From the NCBI GenBank assembly GCA_002338615.1, contig DDIS01000065.1, positions 1 to 21,129 on the forward strand: a stretch of DNA of 21,129 nucleotides. Reading direction: 5' to 3'. The stretch comes from Proteobacteria bacterium UBA1844. GTDB taxonomy: Bacteria; Pseudomonadota; Gammaproteobacteria; Steroidobacterales; Woeseiaceae. Positions 16,163-21,129 of this stretch are shown here, piece after piece. How positions within the stretch are numbered: the stretch's first letter is position 1; every line of letters starts with the position of its first letter. The translations under genes and the position numbers were made by a program. The notes below the pieces were generated by a model that saw only the letters and a program-made list of their open reading frames with translations, was not told the DNA's origin and made no database searches.

Positions 16163-17884
16163 ATGAAAATACTCGTTGTCGACGTTGGCGGTTCGCATAT
16201 AAAAATCCTGGTGACGGGCGAAACTGACCGTCGCATTGTTGCATCGGATCCTGCGCTCACGCCGGCCGACATGGTGAGCCGGGTAAAAAAACTTGCGGGG
16301 GACTGGCAGTATGATGTTATTTCCTTAGGCTATCCGGGCGCCGTGCGACGCGGACGCATTCTGGCCGAGCCGCATAATCTGGGCAGCGGCTGGTTGAACT
16401 TCGATTTTGAACAGGCGTTCGGTTGCCCGGTCCGGTTACTCAATGATGCGGCGATGCAGGCGCTGGGTGGCTATCGGGACGGCAGGATGTTGTTTCTGGG
16501 CTTTGGCACCGGCCTCGGCGCGGCGCTGATTGTGGACGGGACTATTGCACCATTGGAGCTAGGGCATCTGCCGTACAGGAAAGCGACCTACGAAGACTAC
16601 GTTGGTGCGGCAGCACGGGAGAAAAGCGGTGACGAGAAATGGCTCAAGCACGTCCGAAAAGTTATTGAGCTTCTTCGGGTGGCGCTGCAAGCCGACGACG
16701 TTTTGCTGGGTGGCGGCAATGTAAATCGTATCAAAGAGCTCCCGGATGGCTGTCGGCGCGGTGGCAACGACGATGCGTTTACCGGGGGCTTTCGTTTGTG
16801 GGCCGATAAAGTGCCTGTTGTAGCGACGCAGGACGTTGGCGACAACGAGCCAATCAAGGAGCGTGATTTTCAACTCGGGATGATCGGACTTGGCCGCATG
16901 GGCGGTAACATGGTGCGGCGCCTGCTCAGCACCGGTGTTGACTGTGTCGTGTACGATAAATCCGGTGCGGCGATCGATGCATTGGTCGCAGAGCAGGCGA
17001 CGGGCGCAGCATCGCTGCAGGAACTCGTCAGCAAACTCGATACACCACGCGCCATCTGGTTGATGGTGCCGGCAGCGCTTGTGGACCCCGTAATCGGTGA
17101 CCTCCTGCCGTTACTGGCCGATGGCGACATTCTCATCGATGGCGGCAATTCCTATTACATCGATGACATCCGTCGTGCCAAAGAACTTGCGGCCAAAGGC
17201 ATCCACTATGTGGACGTCGGTACCAGCGGCGGCGTGTGGGGATTGGAGCGCGGCTATTGCATGATGATCGGCGGGGAATCCGGGATCGTTGCGCATCTTG
17301 ACCCAATTTTCAAAAAGCTTGCGCCAGGCAAGGGGACGATTGATGCAACGCCCGGACGTAAGAGCGACAGTGGCACGGCAGAGCAGGGCTATCTCCATTG
17401 CGGCGCGAACGGCGCTGGCCATTTCGTGAAGATGGTGCACAACGGCATTGAGTATGGGCTGATGGCCGCGTACGCGGAGGGCTTCAATGTCCTCTGCTCG
17501 GCCGGCGTCGGCAAGGACTCGATGGAGCACGATGCCGAGACTACGCCACTGCGTAATCCCGAACACTATCAGTATGAGTTCGAACTCGGAGAGGTTGCCG
17601 AAGTCTGGCGGCGTGGTAGCGTCATTTCATCATGGCTACTGGATCTCACGGCATCCGCACTCGCGAAGGATCCACAGCTCGCAGACTTCGCGGGCCAGGT
17701 ATCCGATTCGGGGGAAGGCCGCTGGACGATCAAAGCCGCCATCGACCAGGCTGTCCCCGTGCCGGTACTTACAAGCGCATTGTTTGAACGATTCAATTCG
17801 CGGGGCAAGGCTGAGTTTCAAAACCGCATTTTGTCGGCGATGCGCTATGAGTTCGGTGGACATCTTGAAAAGAAAAAGAATTGA
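16163..17884 (+). CDS. gnd: Fusion of ROK glucokinase-like domain and 6-phosphogluconate dehydrogenase
   Basis: One uninterrupted frame of 573 residues encodes two enzymes. Residues 1-215 are a ROK kinase of the polyphosphate-glucokinase-like branch: VVDVGGSHIKILVTG, LGYPGAVRRGRI, catalytic Asp95 (LLNDAAMQALGG), FGFGTGLGAAL-like LGFGTGLGAAL, ELGHLPYRKATYEDYVG, VLLGGGNVNRIKELPDGCR and GGFRLW. The ROK zinc motif is absent, as in that branch. After a linker of about 20 residues, 236-573 form a full short-type 6PGDH: FQLGMIGLGRMGGNM, DILIDGGNSYYIDDIRRAKEL, DVGTSGGVWGLERGYCMMIGG, and Lys423 in GHFVKMVHNGIEYG. Asp265 (VYDKS), in place of the NRT of NADP enzymes, suggests NAD+. ATG 16163 is preferred to TTG 16154. 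Predicted reactions are glucose to glucose-6-phosphate and 6-phosphogluconate to ribulose-5-phosphate. A frameshift or assembly fault hiding a stop cannot be excluded. Confidence 0.88.
   Translation: MKILVVDVGGSHIKILVTGETDRRIVASDPALTPADMVSRVKKLAGDWQYDVISLGYPGAVRRGRILAEPHNLGSGWLNFDFEQAFGCPVRLLNDAAMQALGGYRDGRMLFLGFGTGLGAALIVDGTIAPLELGHLPYRKATYEDYVGAAAREKSGDEKWLKHVRKVIELLRVALQADDVLLGGGNVNRIKELPDGCRRGGNDDAFTGGFRLWADKVPVVATQDVGDNEPIKERDFQLGMIGLGRMGGNMVRRLLSTGVDCVVYDKSGAAIDALVAEQATGAASLQELVSKLDTPRAIWLMVPAALVDPVIGDLLPLLADGDILIDGGNSYYIDDIRRAKELAAKGIHYVDVGTSGGVWGLERGYCMMIGGESGIVAHLDPIFKKLAPGKGTIDATPGRKSDSGTAEQGYLHCGANGAGHFVKMVHNGIEYGLMAAYAEGFNVLCSAGVGKDSMEHDAETTPLRNPEHYQYEFELGEVAEVWRRGSVISSWLLDLTASALAKDPQLADFAGQVSDSGEGRWTIKAAIDQAVPVPVLTSALFERFNSRGKAEFQNRILSAMRYEFGGHLEKKKN
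16856..16861 (+). promoter_or_regulatory. Fossil (or internal) ribosome-binding site at the fusion junction
   Basis: A full AAGGAG lies within the coding frame, six bases before codon 236 (TTT, 16868-16870). Stand-alone short-type 6PGDHs start MQLGMIGLG; here the same string reads FQLGMIGLG, so the ATG position is occupied by TTT. The next in-frame ATG (16880) is 18 bases from the AAGGAG, too far for efficient initiation but perhaps enough for a low level of separate 6PGDH. Confidence 0.55.
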
Positions 17885-17893
17885 GACGGCGCC

Positions 17894-19264
17894 ATGAGTA
17901 CCAATCGATCGGACGCGCTGGTTTTCTTTGGTGCAACCGGAGACCTCGCATACAAAAAGATATTTCCCGCGTTGCTCGCGATGGTCAGGCGCGGCCGGCT
18001 GGATGTGCCCGTCATTGGGGTTGCAAGGTCAGGCTGGGACCTTGACAGGTTCCGCTCCCACGCTCACGACAGCATCTCTGAGCACGGCGAAATGGACGAC
18101 GAGGCCTTCGCAAAGTTTGCGAGCCTGCTGCAGTACATCGATGGAGACTACACAGACGTTGCAACCTTCGAGGCGATAGGCAACGCCCTCGGAGAATGCC
18201 GGCGGCCTGCACACTACCTCGCAATTCCACCGGCACTTTTTGGCACGGTTGTCGAACAGCTCGCGAAGACGGGTTGCACACGCGAAGGCCGTGTCATCGT
18301 CGAAAAGCCGTTTGGGCGCGACCTGGACTCGGCGCACAGGCTCAATCAAATCCTGCTGCACGCCTACCCGGAACAGCGCATCTTCAGAATTGATCACTAT
18401 CTTGGCAAGCGGCCGGTGCATAACATGGTTTTTTTCCGTTTTGCGAACGCTTTTCTCGAGTCTTTCTGGAATCACAAATACATCGAGAGTGTGCAAATCA
18501 CGATGGCAGAGGACTTCGGCATCAAGGGGCGCGGCGCGTTTTACGATACCGTGGGTACGGTTCGGGATGTTATCCAGAATCACCTGTTCCAGGTGCTGGC
18601 AAATCTCGCCATGGAGCCGCCGGCCCGACTCGACAGTGAGTCGATGCGCGACGAAAAAGTCAAAGTTCTCAAATCTGTCGCGCCAATCGATGTGAAGAAT
18701 ATTGTCCGGGGCCAGTTTCGCGGCTACCAGCAGGAAAATGGCGTCGCCAGGGGCTCCACGACGGAGACATTTGCAGCACTCAGGCTGGACATCAATTCCT
18801 GGCGCTGGACCGGAGTGCCGTTCTACATTCGTGCAGGCAAGTTGCTGCCTGTCACCTGCACCGAAGCACTGATTCGCTTGCGCAAGCCACCGAAAATTTT
18901 TCCGCGTGCGGCCTGTGATTCGAATTACTTCCGGTTTCGCATCGGTCCCGACACCAGCCTTGCGCTGGGCGTCACCGTGATGGATGCGGACGATAAAATG
19001 ACAGGTGAGCAGACAGAGTTGCTGGCCAGTCGCCGGCCCGGCGCCGGTGAACCCGACGCGTACGAGCGAGTTCTTGGCGACGCGATGGTGGGAGACCGGA
19101 CCCTGTTTGCGCGTGAAGACTATGTGGAAGAGGCCTGGCGCATCGTCGACCCGGTGATCCAGGCGGGAATGCAAGTGCAGTCCTATGAGCCGGGAACCTG
19201 GGGGCCGGCAGAGGTCGATAGAATCGTCGCGCCCGCGTGCGGCTGGATGACGCCTCGTGTCTGA
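17894..19264 (+). CDS. zwf: Glucose-6-phosphate dehydrogenase
   Basis: Zwf oxidises glucose-6-phosphate to 6-phosphogluconolactone, the entry to the oxidative pentose phosphate pathway. The 456-residue protein shows the dinucleotide loop [26 protein letters not shown], substrate motif [13 protein letters not shown] (Asp167, His168), [16 protein letters not shown] with catalytic His230, [12 protein letters not shown], and [23 protein letters not shown]. It is a little shorter than E. coli Zwf (491). In the loop, YKK (20-22) replaces the usual KRK, so the arginine that contacts the NADP phosphate is lysine; cofactor preference may be relaxed (inference). It lies nine bases after the fusion gene and overlaps the GH15 start by one base. 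Confidence 0.95.
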   Translation: MSTNRSDALVFFGATGDLAYKKIFPALLAMVRRGRLDVPVIGVARSGWDLDRFRSHAHDSISEHGEMDDEAFAKFASLLQYIDGDYTDVATFEAIGNALGECRRPAHYLAIPPALFGTVVEQLAKTGCTREGRVIVEKPFGRDLDSAHRLNQILLHAYPEQRIFRIDHYLGKRPVHNMVFFRFANAFLESFWNHKYIESVQITMAEDFGIKGRGAFYDTVGTVRDVIQNHLFQVLANLAMEPPARLDSESMRDEKVKVLKSVAPIDVKNIVRGQFRGYQQENGVARGSTTETFAALRLDINSWRWTGVPFYIRAGKLLPVTCTEALIRLRKPPKIFPRAACDSNYFRFRIGPDTSLALGVTVMDADDKMTGEQTELLASRRPGAGEPDAYERVLGDAMVGDRTLFAREDYVEEAWRIVDPVIQAGMQVQSYEPGTWGPAEVDRIVAPACGWMTPRV

Positions 19265-21129
19265 TGGAAACCGGTGAATCACAATGGCCGGCTGACGATG
19301 CGCCCGGCGCGCCTGGAATCGGCCCCACGTGGACGTCGAGCGCCAAAGACATAGTCGGTACGTCGCTCGGCGCCAGTCGCCTCTGGTTTACTGTTGGCTA
19401 CGGTATCGTCAACGAGGTCTATTTCCCGCGCGTCGACTTGCCGCAAATTCGTGACCTGGGATTCATCGTTGCAGACGATGCGGGTTTCTGGTGTGAAACG
19501 AAACGACTCAAAAACTACGCGCTGGAGTTGCCGCAGCCAGGTGTCCCGGCGCCAAGCATCGTTCACCGTCACGAACGCTTCACCTTGACGGTAAGGGTCG
19601 TACCGGATGCCAGTCGCGATGTATTGCTTGTCGATCTTGTACTGGAAGGCGATGCGACGCTGAAGCCCTATGTCCTGCTGGCGCCACATCTTGGTGGTTC
19701 GGGGTTCGACAATATTGCAGCGGCAGGCCGGCATTACAACCGGCAGGTCCTGTGGGCCGAGCAGGGCCCGTTCGGTCTCGCACTTGCCGCGGTGGATATG
19801 GCGCAACGTGATGCGTTCGGTCGGATGAGCGTCGGTTATGTCGGGTTCAGTGACGGTTGGCAGGATTTCGATCGTAACGGGGCAATGACCTGGTCGCACC
19901 AGCGGGCGGGGCCGGGCAATGTTGCGATGCTGGGTGAATTGCCACGACGCTGCACACTGGGCCTCGGCTTCGGTGCGTCGCGCGGTGCGGCCGCGACACT
20001 CGCTGTCGCATCCCTCGCGCAACCCTTCGAGGTCGTCTGGCAAGAGTATGTCGATCGCTGGACTGCGTGGCACAGCAAGTGTCACGCGGCCACTGACATC
20101 CAGCCGATGAGCCGGACTATCGATGCCGAGTGGGCAACATCGCGTATGGCATTGCGCTGCCACATGGACAAGACACAACCCGGTGGAATGGTGGCGAGTC
20201 TCAGTATTCCCTGGGGCAATACCAGCGACTCACGCGGTGGCTACCATCTCGTCTGGCCGCGCGACCTGGTTGAATGCGCGACCGCGCTGCTGGGTGCCGG
20301 CAGCCAAAGGGAGTCCCGCGATGTACTGCGCTATCTCATCGCAACCCAGTATCAGGATGGTCACTGGAACCAGAATCAATGGCTGGACGGAACGGCCTTC
20401 TGGCACGGCATCCAGCTTGATGAAACGGCACTTCCGGTAGTGTTGGCTGCGTTGCTAAAGGAGCACGGCGCACTACGCAATATCGAAGTTACGGACATGA
20501 TCCGCCGTGCGCTGGGGTTTGTTGTCCGCATGGGCCCGATCTCGGACCAGGACCGCTGGGAAGAGGATCGCGGACTGAACGCATTCACGCTCGCGGTATC
20601 GATTGCGGCGCTGGTGGCGGGAGCCGGCTTTCTGCAAGAAAACGAACGTGCGGTCGTACTCGATCTGGCCGACAACTGGAATGCACGAATCGAAGGCTGG
20701 CTGTTTACCAAAGAATCGAAGCTCGCTAGGCAAGCGGGCGTCGCCGGACACTACATGCGCGTTGCGCCCGAGGGCGTCATGCGTGATGCCGCGGCTGCGA
20801 ATGAGCTTCTGCCGATCAAGAACCGGAACCCAGATCCGGGGCTCAGTGCACGCGACCAGGTGGCCCTGGATTTCCTGCAGCTGGTACGGTTTGGTTTGCG
20901 TTCGGCGGACGATCCTCACGTGCGCGACACGCTCGCTGTCGCCGACGCCGTGTTACGGGTTGAAACGCCGTCCGGGCCCGGCTGGCATCGGTACAACGAA
21001 GACGGCTACGGTGAGCATCTTGATGGTTCGGCCTACGACGGCACCGGGGTCGGACGATTGTGGCCACTATTGACGGGTGAGCGCGGGCACTACGTGTTGC
21101 TGGCGGGCGATGATCCCGAGCCGTACCTG
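19264..21129 (+). CDS. GH15 glucoamylase-like glucan 1,4-alpha-glucosidase, cut by the right edge
   Basis: The frame is open from an ATG overlapping the zwf stop by one base to the window end, giving 622 residues without a stop. An N-terminal beta-sandwich-like region (SRLWFTVGYGIVNEVYFPRVD, IRDLGFIVAD, FWCETK) is followed by the (alpha/alpha)6 domain: ATSRMALRCH, SIPWGNTSDSRGGYHLVWPRDLVECATALL, QYQDGHWNQNQWLDG, FWHGIQLDETALP, general acid Glu433 in QDRWEEDRGLNAFTLA, and DGSAYDGTGVGRLWPLLTGERGHY. These are GH15 signatures. The second catalytic carboxylate is probably beyond the edge. No signal peptide is present, so it should act in the cytoplasm, releasing glucose from glycogen or dextrins. 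Its position after zwf and the fused glucokinase suggests the glucose feeds the pentose pathway. Confidence 0.9.
   Translation, partial: METGESQWPADDAPGAPGIGPTWTSSAKDIVGTSLGASRLWFTVGYGIVNEVYFPRVDLPQIRDLGFIVADDAGFWCETKRLKNYALELPQPGVPAPSIVHRHERFTLTVRVVPDASRDVLLVDLVLEGDATLKPYVLLAPHLGGSGFDNIAAAGRHYNRQVLWAEQGPFGLALAAVDMAQRDAFGRMSVGYVGFSDGWQDFDRNGAMTWSHQRAGPGNVAMLGELPRRCTLGLGFGASRGAAATLAVASLAQPFEVVWQEYVDRWTAWHSKCHAATDIQPMSRTIDAEWATSRMALRCHMDKTQPGGMVASLSIPWGNTSDSRGGYHLVWPRDLVECATALLGAGSQRESRDVLRYLIATQYQDGHWNQNQWLDGTAFWHGIQLDETALPVVLAALLKEHGALRNIEVTDMIRRALGFVVRMGPISDQDRWEEDRGLNAFTLAVSIAALVAGAGFLQENERAVVLDLADNWNARIEGWLFTKESKLARQAGVAGHYMRVAPEGVMRDAAAANELLPIKNRNPDPGLSARDQVALDFLQLVRFGLRSADDPHVRDTLAVADAVLRVETPSGPGWHRYNEDGYGEHLDGSAYDGTGVGRLWPLLTGERGHYVLLAGDDPEPYL

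Noticed and set aside
18029..19282. A long minus-strand open frame of 417 codons opposite zwf.
   Set aside because: It lies wholly opposite a clear enzyme gene, has no recognisable domain, and is a mirror effect of high-GC codon bias.
1..21129. CRISPR arrays, tRNA or rRNA genes, insertion sequences, toxin-antitoxin or phage-defence genes.
   Set aside because: I found no regularly spaced direct repeats, no cloverleaf or conserved rRNA strings, no transposase, and no defence-type protein other than the uncertain HNH relationship of the edge-cut DUF222 gene.

Overview
The window looks like a chromosomal segment of a gammaproteobacterium with moderately high GC. This placement rests on protein style: a GlgA variant of the Shewanella/Alteromonas kind, a DUF222-type HNH protein, and a short NAD-type 6-phosphogluconate dehydrogenase. 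No rRNA or other marker is present, so genus-level placement is not possible. Genes are tightly packed and nearly all lie on the plus strand. I see no tRNA, rRNA, CRISPR array, insertion sequence or phage gene.

Left part (1-3570): a mixed accessory zone. The left edge cuts a minus-strand DUF222/HNH-type gene that has its own good promoter. A gene-free stretch of about 450 bases with inverted repeats follows. Then come an AT-rich RidA-family gene, a small YdeI/OmpD-associated-type protein behind a promoter that predicts a leaderless mRNA, and a lipoprotein M28 metallopeptidase that overlaps it by four bases.

Middle (3570-14816): a compact glycogen operon in the order malQ, glgC, glgA, glgB, glgP, glgX. 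It covers ADP-glucose synthesis, chain elongation, branching, phosphorolysis, debranching and maltodextrin disproportionation. Several genes overlap or abut. A GC-rich hairpin lies just after glgX.

Right part (14943-21129): a second transcription unit behind a recognisable promoter and a long imperfect palindrome in the leader. It encodes transaldolase (tal), a single-frame fusion of a ROK glucokinase-like domain with 6-phosphogluconate dehydrogenase, glucose-6-phosphate dehydrogenase (zwf), and a GH15 glucoamylase-like protein that runs off the right edge.

Together the two units form a glycogen-to-NAD(P)H/pentose module. Glycogen is built by GlgC/A/B. It is opened by GlgP/GlgX/MalQ and by the apparently cytoplasmic GH15 enzyme. 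Free glucose can be phosphorylated by the fused kinase and oxidised through Zwf and the fused 6PGDH, and Tal recycles the pentose phosphates. Phosphoglucomutase and 6-phosphogluconolactonase are not in the window. The most unusual item is the kinase-6PGDH fusion. Its junction keeps an intact AAGGAG ribosome-binding sequence, placed exactly where a separate 6PGDH gene would start, but the expected ATG reads TTT.
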